Shown here: in pieces, positions 24,671 through 32,620 of the stretch
Numbering within the stretch: the stretch's first letter is position 1
Layout: the number at the start of each line of letters is the position of its first letter
DNA from: Micromonospora chokoriensis
GTDB taxonomy: Bacteria; Actinomycetota; Actinomycetes; Mycobacteriales; Micromonosporaceae
Direction: 5' to 3'
DNA: 64,000 nucleotides
NCBI RefSeq assembly: GCF_000718555.1
Contig: NZ_JOAN01000011.1
Location: forward strand, 62,001-126,000
The notes under the pieces: model-generated
Database searches by the model: none
What the model saw: only the letters and a program-made list of their open reading frames with translations
Told to the model about the DNA's origin: nothing
Position numbers and translations under genes: made by a program

Positions 24671-26086
24671 CTACTCGGCGTGCGCGCCGGCACCGGCCGA
24701 GGCGGCGCCCTCACCCACCCAGACCGTCTTGGTGTTGCAGAACTCCCGCATGCCCAGCGCCGACAACTCCCGCCCGTACCCGGAGTTCTTCACCCCGCCG
24801 AACGGCAGCTCCGGGAAGGACGTGGTCATCCCGTTGACGAAGACGTTGCCGGCGTCCAGGTCGGTGGCGAAGCGCTCCTGCTCGGCCGGGTCCCGGGTCC
24901 AGGCGTTGGAGCCGAGCCCGAAGCTGGTGCCGTTGGCGACCTCGATGGCCTCTTCGTACGACGACACCCGGAACAGGCTGGCGACCGGGCCGAAGACCTC
25001 CTCCGACCACATCCGCATCTGCGGGGTGAGGTCGGTGACCACGGTCGGCGGGTAGAACCAGCCGTCGCCGGCGGGCACCTCGCCGCCGCAGAGCACAGTC
25101 GCGCCGTTGTCCACCGCGTCGCGGACCTGGGCGTGCACCTCGTCGCGGCCCCGCTCACTGGCCAGCGGACCGACGTCGGTGTTCGGGTCCATCGGGTCAC
25201 CGACGCGCAGCGCGGCCATGTTCGCGGCGAACTTCTCGGCGAAGGCGTCGAAGACGTCGGTGTGCACGATGAAACGCTTCGCGGCGATGCAGGACTGGCC
25301 GTTGTTCTGGCAGCGGGCGGTGGTGGCCACCTCGGCGGCCCGGTCCACGTCGGCCGAGGGCATCACCACGAAGGGGTCGCTGCCGCCGAGTTCGAGGACT
25401 GTCTTCTTCAGCTCCCGCCCGGCGATCTGCGCGATGGACCGACCGGCGGACTCGCTGCCGGTGAGCGTCGCGGCGCGGACCCGGGGGTCGCTAAGGATCC
25501 GGTCGACCGCCTCCGAGCCGACCAGGACGGTGGTGAAGGCCCCCTCGGGGAAGCCGGCCCGGCGGAACACGTCCTCCAGCAGCAGCGCGGTCTGCGGCAC
25601 GTTCGAGGCGTGCTTGAGCAGGCCGGTGTTGCCGGCCATCAGCGCCGGGGCGGCGAAGCGCATCACCTGCCAGAGCGGGAAGTTCCACGGCATCACCGCG
25701 AGCACGACGCCGATCGGCTGGTAGCGGATGAACGCCCGGGTGGCCTGCACGGCGGCGGCGTCCGCCGGCTCGTCGGCGAGGAACTCGGGCGCCTTGTCGG
25801 CGTAGAAGCGGGCGGCGGTGGCGCACTTGGTCACCTCGGCCTGCGCCGAGACGTACGTCTTGCCCATCTCCGTGGTCATGATCCGCGCGATCTCGTCGCG
25901 CTCGGCGTCCAGCAGGTCGGCTGCGGCGCGCATCCACCGGCCGCGCTGGTCGACGGTCGTCTGGCGCAGTTGGTGGAACGCGAGGTCGGTGCGCTCGATG
26001 GCCCCGTCGAGTTGCTCGGTGGACATCGCCTCATAGGTCTTGAGCACCTGTCCGGTGGCGGGGTTGGTGGTGGCGATGTGGGGCAT
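24671..26086 (-). CDS. NAD(P)-dependent succinic semialdehyde dehydrogenase
   Basis: A 471-residue aldehyde dehydrogenase. Catalytic residues are Cys266 (QNNGQSCIAAKRF), Glu232 (LELGGSDPF) and Asn135 (MPWNFPLWQV). The overall pattern, including NPATGQVLKTYE at the start and the short C-terminal LPFGGVKNSGYGREL, fits bacterial succinate-semialdehyde dehydrogenases (GabD/SAD type), which convert succinic semialdehyde to succinate for the TCA cycle. Related aldehydes are possible substrates. It is followed 12 bp later by a small membrane-protein gene on the same strand. Confidence 0.9.
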   Translation of the reverse strand: MPHIATTNPATGQVLKTYEAMSTEQLDGAIERTDLAFHQLRQTTVDQRGRWMRAAADLLDAERDEIARIMTTEMGKTYVSAQAEVTKCATAARFYADKAPEFLADEPADAAAVQATRAFIRYQPIGVVLAVMPWNFPLWQVMRFAAPALMAGNTGLLKHASNVPQTALLLEDVFRRAGFPEGAFTTVLVGSEAVDRILSDPRVRAATLTGSESAGRSIAQIAGRELKKTVLELGGSDPFVVMPSADVDRAAEVATTARCQNNGQSCIAAKRFIVHTDVFDAFAEKFAANMAALRVGDPMDPNTDVGPLASERGRDEVHAQVRDAVDNGATVLCGGEVPAGDGWFYPPTVVTDLTPQMRMWSEEVFGPVASLFRVSSYEEAIEVANGTSFGLGSNAWTRDPAEQERFATDLDAGNVFVNGMTTSFPELPFGGVKNSGYGRELSALGMREFCNTKTVWVGEGAASAGAGAHAE

Positions 26087-26098
26087 CTCGTCCTCCTG

Positions 26099-26362
26099 TC
26101 ACTCGAACAACGAGTGTCGTACGCCCGGCTCCTCGCGGCGGCGCGCCGCGCGGCGACGCTGGATCACGACCAGGTCGACCACGGCGACCACGGCGAAGAT
26201 CGCGCAGAGCACGCCGAGCCAGGCGATGCCGGCCCAGAACGCCAGCACCGCGAAGACCACCATGATCACCAACCCGAAACCGGCGAGGGTGAGACGGAGG
26301 TTCAGCGCGCTGTTCGCGTGGCCGACCGTGCCACGGGCGCGCCGGGGCTGCGATCTCGTCAT
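26099..26362 (-). CDS. Small two-pass membrane protein (DUF6343-like)
   Basis: An 87-residue protein starting MTRSQPRRARGTVGHANSAL. Two hydrophobic segments follow (LTLAGFGLVIMVVFAVLAFW and GVLCAIFAVVAVVDLVVI), ending in a basic tail. The opening, with G-x-x-x-A-x-SAL-x-LRL before the first segment, is reminiscent of the DUF6343 family, but I am not certain. It would be an inner-membrane protein with both ends in the cytosol. ATG 26362 is chosen; longer readings are low-complexity. Confidence 0.6.
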   Translation of the reverse strand: MTRSQPRRARGTVGHANSALNLRLTLAGFGLVIMVVFAVLAFWAGIAWLGVLCAIFAVVAVVDLVVIQRRRAARRREEPGVRHSLFE

Positions 26363-26484
26363 GCCCAGGGACCTACCCCCGATCGGCCGGGTTAACCGGC
26401 GCCACGCGCTCCCAGACCCGGGTACGCCGGTGTGCTCCGGCACATCCGTTCGCCCCCGCGGCCTCGCCGACGCACGATGGGCGC

Positions 26485-27078
26485 ATGTCAATGACCCTCG
26501 CCGTGCCGGTGACCGTCTCCATCGCCCGCCGCGTCGACCCCGGCCGGGCCAGTGAGATGGTGGCCTGGATGCGGGCCGGCACCGCGCTGGCCGAGGCGTT
26601 CCCCGGGTTCCTGGGTGCCGGCTGGGTGCAGAGCGGCCCCGGTTCGCCGGAGTGGCACATGCTCTACCGCTTCGCCGACGCCGAGACACTGAGCCGGTGG
26701 GAGGAGTCGCCGCAGCGGCGCTGGTGGCTCAGCTCGGCGCAGGGCATCGTCGAGCACACCCGCATCGAGCGGCGTACCGGGATCGAGGGCTGGTTCGACC
26801 CGCCGCTGGAGCACTCGGTGGACCCGGTGGAGCCGATGCCGCCCGCATCGCCGCCCCGGTGGAAGCAGGCGGTGACCATCTGGCTGGCGTTCTTTCCCCT
26901 GAGCCTGACCGCCACCCTGCTGACGAGTCACTTCCTCGACGCGGTGCCGCTGGCGGCCCGGGTGTTGCTGATGACGCTCTGTCTGACCCCGCTGATGACC
27001 TATCTGGTGCTGCCCCGGATCACCCGGGCGTTGCACTGGTGGCTGCACGGCCAGCGTGCGCCCTGGCGGGGCGTATAG
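26485..27078 (+). CDS. ABM-type monooxygenase domain fused to a two-pass membrane anchor
   Basis: A 197-residue protein with two parts. Residues about 8-100 form an antibiotic-biosynthesis-monooxygenase (ABM, dimeric ferredoxin-like) domain: PVTVSIARRVDPGRASEMVA, FPGFLGAGWVQ, WHMLYRFADAETLSRWEES. Residues about 130-185 contain two membrane segments (AVTIWLAFFPLSLTATLLTS and VLLMTLCLTPLMTYLVLP). The membrane-anchored form is a recognised variant; substrate unknown. ATG 26485 and ATG 26491 are equally possible starts. It is divergent from the DUF6343-like gene. Confidence 0.8.
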   Translation: MSMTLAVPVTVSIARRVDPGRASEMVAWMRAGTALAEAFPGFLGAGWVQSGPGSPEWHMLYRFADAETLSRWEESPQRRWWLSSAQGIVEHTRIERRTGIEGWFDPPLEHSVDPVEPMPPASPPRWKQAVTIWLAFFPLSLTATLLTSHFLDAVPLAARVLLMTLCLTPLMTYLVLPRITRALHWWLHGQRAPWRGV

Positions 27079-27198
27079 CACCCTGACGGCATCCACGTCG
27101 GCGCTCTGCCGCATACCCGACAGCAACTTCCCGGCAAACCATCTCCTGCGCATAGAGTTACCGCGCTGTCGCTCTGTGCTGCGGGAACGGGAGACGTC

Positions 27199-28050
27199 AT
27201 GCCTCGACGCTGGGTCGCCGCCCTGGCCTGTCTCGCGGCGCTGGTCGCGCTCGCCTGCGAAGGCGGCAACTCCGCGACACCCCGCCCCACCACGAGCGCC
27301 CCGCCGTCGACCGGGCCGGGCGGCATCGCCGCGCTCGGCGACTCGATCAGCACCGGCTTCGCCTCCTGCCTGGTGCTCACCTCCTGCGAACGCAACTCCT
27401 GGTCGACCGGGGACGGGCTGCGGGTGCGGAGCCACTACCGGCGGCTGCTCGAGGAGAATCCGGCGATCCGCGACCGGACGTACAACCATGCCCGTCCCGG
27501 CGCCCGCGCGGACGCTCTCGTTGGTCAGGCCCAAGCGGCGGTACGCGACCGCGTCGACTACGTCACCGTGCTGATCGGCGCCAACGACGTCTGCCGGGGC
27601 GGGGTGGACGCCATGACGCCGGTCGCGCAGTTCCGGGCCGACGTCGACCGAGGGCTGCGGGTGCTGCGGACCGGCCGGCCGAAGGCCCGGGTGCTGGTGG
27701 TGAGCATCCCCGACCTGTACCGGCTCTGGGAGGTCGGGCACGACGACGCCCGGGCGACCCGGGCGTGGCGGCGCGGCATCTGCCCGGCCCTGCTGGCCGA
27801 GGCGACCTCGACCGCACCCGCCGACCGGGCTCGCCGGGCCGCCGTCCGTGACCGCATCGACGCCTACAACGCCGAGTTGACGGCGGCCTGCCGGGCGTAC
27901 GGGTCACGGTGCCGCCACGACGGCGGCGCGTTGCACAAGGTCCGGTTCACCCTGGACCAGCTCAATCCGCTGGACTGGTTCCACCCCAACGCCACCGGCC
28001 AGGACCGCATCGCCGAGGTGACCTGGCGCTCCTCCGGCCTGGCCGGCTGA
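27199..28050 (+). CDS. SGNH/GDSL-type lipase-like lipoprotein
   Basis: A 283-residue SGNH hydrolase. The lipobox ALVALAC places the lipidated Cys at residue 20, so it is anchored outside the membrane. Block I is GDSIS with Ser49, block III is GANDVC, and the catalytic Asp-His dyad is in DWFHPN near the C-terminus. Family members are esterases or lipases with varied substrates. GGGAG precedes the ATG at 27199. It converges with the EcsC gene, 16 bp apart. Confidence 0.88.
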   Translation: MPRRWVAALACLAALVALACEGGNSATPRPTTSAPPSTGPGGIAALGDSISTGFASCLVLTSCERNSWSTGDGLRVRSHYRRLLEENPAIRDRTYNHARPGARADALVGQAQAAVRDRVDYVTVLIGANDVCRGGVDAMTPVAQFRADVDRGLRVLRTGRPKARVLVVSIPDLYRLWEVGHDDARATRAWRRGICPALLAEATSTAPADRARRAAVRDRIDAYNAELTAACRAYGSRCRHDGGALHKVRFTLDQLNPLDWFHPNATGQDRIAEVTWRSSGLAG

Positions 28051-28066
28051 CACCCCGGACGGGCCG

Positions 28067-28822
28067 TCAGGGCTGGCGCGGCTCCGGGACGGCGCTGCCG
28101 CGGGAACGGTAGAGGGCCCGGGCACGCTGGGCCAGATCCTTTGTAGCCGACGAGTTGGCCCAGGTGCCGAGCACGACCGCCGCACCAGGGACGATCTTGG
28201 CAACCATCCGCTTGGCGGCCCGGACGCCCGCCATCTGGGCCAGCCGGATGCCAAGGTGCAGCATGACCCGACCGAGCGGACGCTGGCCGCCGAGGCCGAA
28301 GAGCGCGTCGGCGCGTTCCCGGCCGGCAGCCACGCCGAGCGCCAACCGGGCGCTCTCGGCGACCTTGTGCACCCGCTGAAGCACCAGCAGGTCGGTGGCC
28401 CGATCGTGGTGCAGGGGGTCGACGTCGTACGCGGCGGCGATGTGCAGCGCCATCCGCGCCTGGGTCCAGGCCAGCACGCCCACGTCGATCACGGCGCCGG
28501 GCAGCCCGGCCACTCCGGAGACCGCGCCGGAGAGACGGGCCAGGTTGACGAACTTGCGGGCCGCCTGGTCGGCCAGGACGTCGGCCGAGACCCCGGGCTG
28601 CTCGGCTCGGGCGCGGCCGACCCACTGCACGGCCTCCGGCCCGAGGCGGCGCACCGCCTCCAGGGCGAGGTGCTCCGGCGCGTACTGCGGGTCGTCCCGC
28701 ATCCGGTCCCAGAGACGGGCCGGCGGACCCTCGGGGGCGTCCACCGGCCCGGCCGGCAGGCTGACGGACGGTTGTGGAGTAGGGGTGGCGGGCTGGCCGC
28801 CAGCGGGTGGGGTGTCGGTCAC
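28067..28822 (-). CDS. EcsC-family protein
   Basis: A 251-residue protein of the EcsC family. The pattern KFVNLARLSGAVSGVAGLPG is followed by VGVLAWTQARMALHIAAAYD and a long helical C-terminus (RAAKRMVAKIVPGAAVVLGT). The N-terminal 30 residues are Pro/Ala-rich and disordered. B. subtilis EcsC accompanies the Ecs ABC transporter, but no transporter lies nearby and the function is not known. The start is GTG 28822, preceded by GGGGAG. Confidence 0.82.
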   Translation of the reverse strand: MTDTPPAGGQPATPTPQPSVSLPAGPVDAPEGPPARLWDRMRDDPQYAPEHLALEAVRRLGPEAVQWVGRARAEQPGVSADVLADQAARKFVNLARLSGAVSGVAGLPGAVIDVGVLAWTQARMALHIAAAYDVDPLHHDRATDLLVLQRVHKVAESARLALGVAAGRERADALFGLGGQRPLGRVMLHLGIRLAQMAGVRAAKRMVAKIVPGAAVVLGTWANSSATKDLAQRARALYRSRGSAVPEPRQP

Positions 28823-28871
28823 CAGGTCTCCCCAGGGGTGGAAACGGTGGGCAGGGCGGCCGATGGAGCGG

Positions 28872-29018
28872 TCAGCGGCGGCGGTTGGACAGCTTGGCCG
28901 CCAGCCCCTTCAGCTTCTGCTGGTTGCCCGGCTTGGCCATCTCTCGACGACCTCGCTCGACCAACTGCTGCCCCTTCGGTGATCTCAGGAACGTGGTGAT
29001 CCGCTGCATCAGTGACAT
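28872..29018 (-). CDS. 48-aa basic peptide
   Basis: A gene of 48 codons plus stop: MSLMQRITTFLRSPKGQQLV, then ERGRREMAKPGNQQKLKGLA, then AAKLSNRRR. It is strongly basic and predicted helical, with no membrane segment. GGAGG lies six bases before the ATG, and the gene precedes EcsC on the same strand by 49 bp. I do not recognise a named family, though similar short Lys/Arg-rich peptides are frequent in Micromonospora-type genomes. The clean ribosome site and coding-like composition support it as real. Confidence 0.65.
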   Translation of the reverse strand: MSLMQRITTFLRSPKGQQLVERGRREMAKPGNQQKLKGLAAKLSNRRR

Positions 29019-29124
29019 GGCGTCCTCCTGTCGGTGATCCCGTAGTCATGTGTACCCCGAACCCGCAACACATGTACCCGGGATGCGACAGCCTCAACCC
29101 TGACCGTCCATAGTGGGCGGTAGG

Positions 29125-29985
29125 TTACCGCCCTGCCGGCACGATGGCGTCGACCACCCGGGTCGCCCGCCACTCGTGCTGCTGGTAGTACTCGGGGTAG
29201 GCGGAGACCTGCACCGCCTGAGCGGCGTCGGTGAGCCGCATCCCCTGCCAGCCGGGCACCTGCTGCAGCGCGGTGAGGAACTGCCGGGTGGCGAACTCGG
29301 GGTCCATCAGCCGCCCGACCGGGCCCCAGCCGCTGCTGGAACGCTGCTGGAACAACCCGACCGAGTCATGATCCCAGCCGACGCCCTGGTGCGGATAGTC
29401 CTGTGACTCGGGCAGCACGCCGCTGGCCACGTTGTAGAGATTGCTCTCCTGCATGGCGGTGGCCACCGCGATCACCAGAGCCCGGCGCGGCACCCCCATC
29501 TTGCGGCCGGCGCGGACGATCGCCTCAGCGTTCTCCATCTGGTCCTCGTCCAGCCCGGCGACGGGCGCCGGGTCGGTCGGACGGGCCGGGGCGACCTTGC
29601 GGGCCGGCGCGGTGGTGTCCGGGTCAGCGGGGCTCGCCGCGACGGACGGGGCAGCGGCGGACGTGCTCGGGGCCGCCACGCGTTCGAGGCCACGGGAGGC
29701 GCGCTGCTGCTCGGCGCGCTGCGCCAGCTCGGAGCTGGAGAGGGACCCACCCCGAGTAGCCGCGTCGGCGTCCTCGTTCCGAACCTGGGCGACGGCGGCC
29801 AGACCGAGGCAGCACACCACACCGGTGGCCAGCGCCACCTGCGCCCGGCGTCGACCGGCCAGGTCCCGGGCGTACGCCCGGAGCCGGCTCGCGGCAGTTG
29901 TCCGTTCGGTTGAGGTGCCATCCTCCGTATCGGTAGTGGGGCTGCTCGGGGCGTACGGGTCGTCGAGGGTGCCGTCGTCACGCAT
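29125..29985 (-). CDS. Membrane-anchored lytic-transglycosylase-like (lysozyme-fold) protein
   Basis: A 286-residue protein. A membrane segment near residues 46-68 (LATGVVCCLGLAAVAQV) anchors it. A Ser/Ala/Pro-rich linker follows. Then comes a domain of about 130 residues with the lysozyme-like pattern IAVATAMQESNLYNVASG, the glutamate of MQESN being the likely catalytic acid, and DSVGLFQQRSSSGWGPVGRL. It probably acts on peptidoglycan at the cell surface. ATG 29985 is preferred over the TTG one codon upstream. Confidence 0.75.
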   Translation of the reverse strand: MRDDGTLDDPYAPSSPTTDTEDGTSTERTTAASRLRAYARDLAGRRRAQVALATGVVCCLGLAAVAQVRNEDADAATRGGSLSSSELAQRAEQQRASRGLERVAAPSTSAAAPSVAASPADPDTTAPARKVAPARPTDPAPVAGLDEDQMENAEAIVRAGRKMGVPRRALVIAVATAMQESNLYNVASGVLPESQDYPHQGVGWDHDSVGLFQQRSSSGWGPVGRLMDPEFATRQFLTALQQVPGWQGMRLTDAAQAVQVSAYPEYYQQHEWRATRVVDAIVPAGR

Positions 29986-29988
29986 CAA

Positions 29989-30404
29989 CCGAGGCTAGGC
30001 AGGTGGAAACCCCGATCACGCACGGTGATCACGTGGTACTCGACACAGAACTGGCCCCTACTGGTGGACGCCCCGGGCGGGTCGACCCGCCCGGGGAACG
30101 GACCTCGCGTACCGGATGAAGCTGGCGTCGCACGCGGACCGGCACGGCCGGGACAGGGCTGGACATCGGGCCCCCGAGCCTGACTTGATCGACAAACTCG
30201 GCCTTTGGGCCGAACCACCCCTCCACCGATCGGCCAAGAGGGTCGGCCCGGTGGCGTAAACAGGCGATTAGTCCGGTCGTGCCCACCAGCCGGCCAACGG
30301 ATCGCCCGGCGCAGGAATGCGCCAGGATGGCGGGTACGTTGCCCGAACGGGTGCCCTCCGTCGCGACGGCACCCCGCAGGCACATTTCAGGGAGGTCCGC
30401 ACCT
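29989..30404. other. Divergent intergenic region with palindromes
   Basis: This 416-bp stretch lies between the transglycosylase-like gene and the PAC2 gene, which face away from each other. No convincing gene was found. It holds a 26-bp perfect palindrome (30071-30096), a smaller inverted repeat GATCAC-GCACG-GTGATC (30014-30030), and presumably both promoters. A structured leader for the leftward gene is possible, but I could not match it to a known riboswitch. Confidence 0.5.
30071..30096. repeat. 26-bp perfect palindrome
   Basis: CCCCGGGCGGGTC followed directly by its exact reverse complement, GACCCGCCCGGGG, gives 13-bp arms with no loop. It lies in a divergent promoter region rather than after a gene, so it is more likely a protein-binding site or an RNA-structural element than a terminator. 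Confidence 0.6.
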
Positions 30405-31325
30405 GTGCTCGACCCACACGAGCTCTACCAGCTCACCGACGACTTGCCCGACCTCGGGCAGCCGGTCCTGATCCAGGCCCTCACCGGGTTCGTGGACGCC
30501 GGAAACGCCAGCCGACTGGCGCGTGAGCAGCTACTCACCTCGCTGGAGGGTCGGCCGATCGCCACCTTCGACGTCGACCAGCTCTTCGACTACCGATCGC
30601 GACGACCGGTGATGACCTTCGTCGAGGACCACTGGGAGAGCGTCGACTCCCCCAAGCTGGAGCTGCACCTGCTCCAGGACGACGACGAGACCCCGTTCCT
30701 GCTGCTCACCGGCCCCGAACCGGACCTGCAGTGGGAGCGTTTCGTGGCCGCCGTCGCCGGGCTCGCCGCCCGGCTGGACGTCCGGCTCACCGTGGGGCTC
30801 AACTCGATCCCGATGGCGGTCCCGCACACCCGGCCGACCGGGGTGACCGCGCACGCTACCCGCCCGGAGCTGATCAGCGGCTACGAGCCCTGGCTGCAGC
30901 GCGTCCAGGTGCCCGGCAGCGTCGGTCACCTGCTGGAGTTCCGCCTCGGCGAGCAGGGCCGCGACGCGCTGGGCTTCGCCGCCCACGTGCCGCACTACGT
31001 GGCGCAGACCGAGTACCCGGCCGCCGCCGAGGTGCTGCTCACCTCAGTGTCGCGCAGCACCGGGCTGCTACTGCCCGGCGACGGGCTGCGCTCGGCCGCC
31101 GAGGTGGTCCGGGTGGAGATCGACCGGCAGGTCGCCCAGACCGAGGACGCCGCGGCCCTGGTCCAGGCCCTGGAGGAGCAGTACGACGCGTTCGCCCGAG
31201 GTCGGGGCGAGAAGAGCCTGCTCGCCCCGGATGCCGGCCCGCTGCCCACCGCCGACGAACTCGGCGCGGAGTTGGAACGGTTCCTGGCCGAACAGACCCG
31301 TCCCGGCGACACCCCGGGCAGCTGA
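30405..31325 (+). CDS. PAC2-family protein
   Basis: A 306-residue protein of the PAC2 (proteasome-assembly-chaperone) family, common in actinobacteria that carry a proteasome. The N-terminal core is LIQALTGFVDAGNASRLARE, followed by TFDVDQLFDYRSRRPVMTFV and the helix-rich end. Its biochemical role in bacteria has not been settled. GTG 30405 with GGAGG at 30391-30395 is the start; upstream readings include non-family sequence. Confidence 0.87.
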   Translation: MLDPHELYQLTDDLPDLGQPVLIQALTGFVDAGNASRLAREQLLTSLEGRPIATFDVDQLFDYRSRRPVMTFVEDHWESVDSPKLELHLLQDDDETPFLLLTGPEPDLQWERFVAAVAGLAARLDVRLTVGLNSIPMAVPHTRPTGVTAHATRPELISGYEPWLQRVQVPGSVGHLLEFRLGEQGRDALGFAAHVPHYVAQTEYPAAAEVLLTSVSRSTGLLLPGDGLRSAAEVVRVEIDRQVAQTEDAAALVQALEEQYDAFARGRGEKSLLAPDAGPLPTADELGAELERFLAEQTRPGDTPGS

Positions 31326-31362
31326 CCCGGCGTCGCGGGGGCGAATACGGCAGGCTGGGGGT

Positions 31363-32160
31363 ATGCGCCTGGCGACCTGGAACGTCAACTCGGTGAAGGC
31401 CCGCCTACCCCGGCTGCTGCAGTGGCTGGCCGACACCGGGCCGGACGTCGTCTGCCTCCAGGAGACCAAGTGCCCGGACGGCGCCTTCCCGGTGACCGAG
31501 GTGGGCGAGCTGGGCTACACCGTGGCCAGCCACAGCGACGGCCGGTGGAACGGGGTCGCCATTCTGTCCCGCATCGGGCTGGACGACGTGCGGGTCGGGT
31601 TCGCCGACGAGCCCGGCTTCCCCGAGCCGGAGGCCCGAGCCATCTCCGCCACCTGCGACGGAGTGCGGGTCTGGTCGGTGTACGTGCCCAACGGCCGGAC
31701 GCCGGACGACCCGCACTACGCGTACAAGTTGGCCTGGTTCGCGGCACTGCGCGACGCGCTGGAGGCCGAGCTGGTCGGCGGGTTGCCGCTGGCGGTCAGC
31801 GGCGACTTCAACGTCGCCCCGACCGACGCCGACGTCTGGGACCCGGCGGTCTTCACCCACTCCACCCACGTCACCCCGGCCGAGCGGGCGGCCCTCGCGG
31901 CGCTGCGCGACCTCGGCCTCAGCGACGTCGTGCCCACCCCGATGAAGGGCCCGCACCCCTTCACCTACTGGGACTACCGGGCCGGCATGTTCCACCAGAA
32001 CAAGGGCATGAGAATCGACCTGGTGTACGCGTCCGCGCCGTTCGCCCGCGCGGTACGCGGCGCGTACGTGGACCGCGAGGCCCGCAAGGGCAAGGGCCCC
32101 TCCGACCACGCGCCGATCGTGGTCGACGCCGACCTGGTCCCTGCGGTCGAGGCGTTCTGA
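31363..32160 (+). CDS. xthA: Exodeoxyribonuclease III
   Basis: A 265-residue AP endonuclease/3'-5' exonuclease. All the family signatures are present: MRLATWNVNSVKARLPRLLQ, CLQETKCPDGAFP, SVYVPNGRTPDDPHYAYKLA, SGDFNVAPTDADVWD, FTYWDYRAGMFHQNKGMRID and GPSDHAPIVVD. It repairs abasic sites in DNA. It follows the PAC2 gene by 37 bp on the same strand. Confidence 0.94.
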   Translation: MRLATWNVNSVKARLPRLLQWLADTGPDVVCLQETKCPDGAFPVTEVGELGYTVASHSDGRWNGVAILSRIGLDDVRVGFADEPGFPEPEARAISATCDGVRVWSVYVPNGRTPDDPHYAYKLAWFAALRDALEAELVGGLPLAVSGDFNVAPTDADVWDPAVFTHSTHVTPAERAALAALRDLGLSDVVPTPMKGPHPFTYWDYRAGMFHQNKGMRIDLVYASAPFARAVRGAYVDREARKGKGPSDHAPIVVDADLVPAVEAF

Positions 32161-32177
32161 GTGGCTAGGGTGGGCAG

Positions 32178-32495
32178 ATGGCAGTCGTGAAGATCAACGC
32201 AATCGAGGTCCCGGCCGGCAGCGGCGCGGAGCTGGAGAAGCGGTTCGCCGCCCGGGCCGGCGCGGTGGAGAACTCCCCCGGTTTCCTCGGCTTCGAACTG
32301 CTCCGCCCGGTGGCCGGCGAGACCCGCTACTTCGTCTACACCAAGTGGGAGAGCGAAGAGGCGTACCAGGCGTGGGCCGCCGGCCCCTCGCGCGCCGCCC
32401 ACGCCGCCGCCCCCGGCGACAAGCCCCGTCCCCCGGTCTCCACCGGCGCCAGTCTGCTGGAGTTCGAGGTGGCCCTGCACGTCCCTCAGCCCTAG
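32178..32495 (+). CDS. mhuD: MhuD-type heme oxygenase
   Basis: A 105-residue ABM-fold heme-degrading enzyme closely matching the mycobacterial MhuD: MAVVKINAIEVPAG, ENSPGFLGFELLRPV and STGASLLEFEV. The three residues known to matter in MhuD, Asn7, Trp66 and His75 (AWAAGPSRAAH), fall at the same numbers here. MhuD releases iron from heme, forming mycobilin. It starts 17 bp after xthA; a ribosome site is weak. The presence of an iron importer elsewhere in the window suggests a shared iron-acquisition theme, although no iron box precedes this gene. Confidence 0.88.
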   Translation: MAVVKINAIEVPAGSGAELEKRFAARAGAVENSPGFLGFELLRPVAGETRYFVYTKWESEEAYQAWAAGPSRAAHAAAPGDKPRPPVSTGASLLEFEVALHVPQP

Positions 32496-32502
32496 CCATC
32501 TT

Positions 32503-32574
32503 GATCGTGCTCGATCCTGGATCCAGTCCCCTCCCCGCAGGGCGAGACCACTACATCCTGGTTCGAGCACGATC
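32503..32574. repeat. 72-bp dispersed palindromic element, copy 1 (degenerate)
   Basis: The ends are the inverted 12-mers GATCGTGCTCGA (32503-32514) and TCGAGCACGATC (32563-32574). The inner part is degenerate in this copy. Read on the minus strand it contains GTAGTGG after the left 12-mer, as in copy 2 at 47276-47347, which has the same total length of 72 bp. It separates the convergent mhuD and sortase genes, 7 bp after the mhuD stop. Confidence 0.75.
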
Positions 32575-32620
32575 TTGAGCGGCTCGGCCCTGACCGACGA
32601 GCGGCCTGGGCGGGGTCGAT

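Noticed and set aside
23441..26395. 984-codon open frame on the plus strand across the antiporter, LLM and aldehyde dehydrogenase genes
   Set aside because: It runs antisense through three well-supported genes and shows no domain; a GC-bias artefact.
29989..30404. A c-di-AMP (ydaO-type) riboswitch before the transglycosylase-like gene
   Set aside because: The setting is right for a cell-wall hydrolase, but I could not match the conserved cores of that riboswitch. A covariance-model search would decide.
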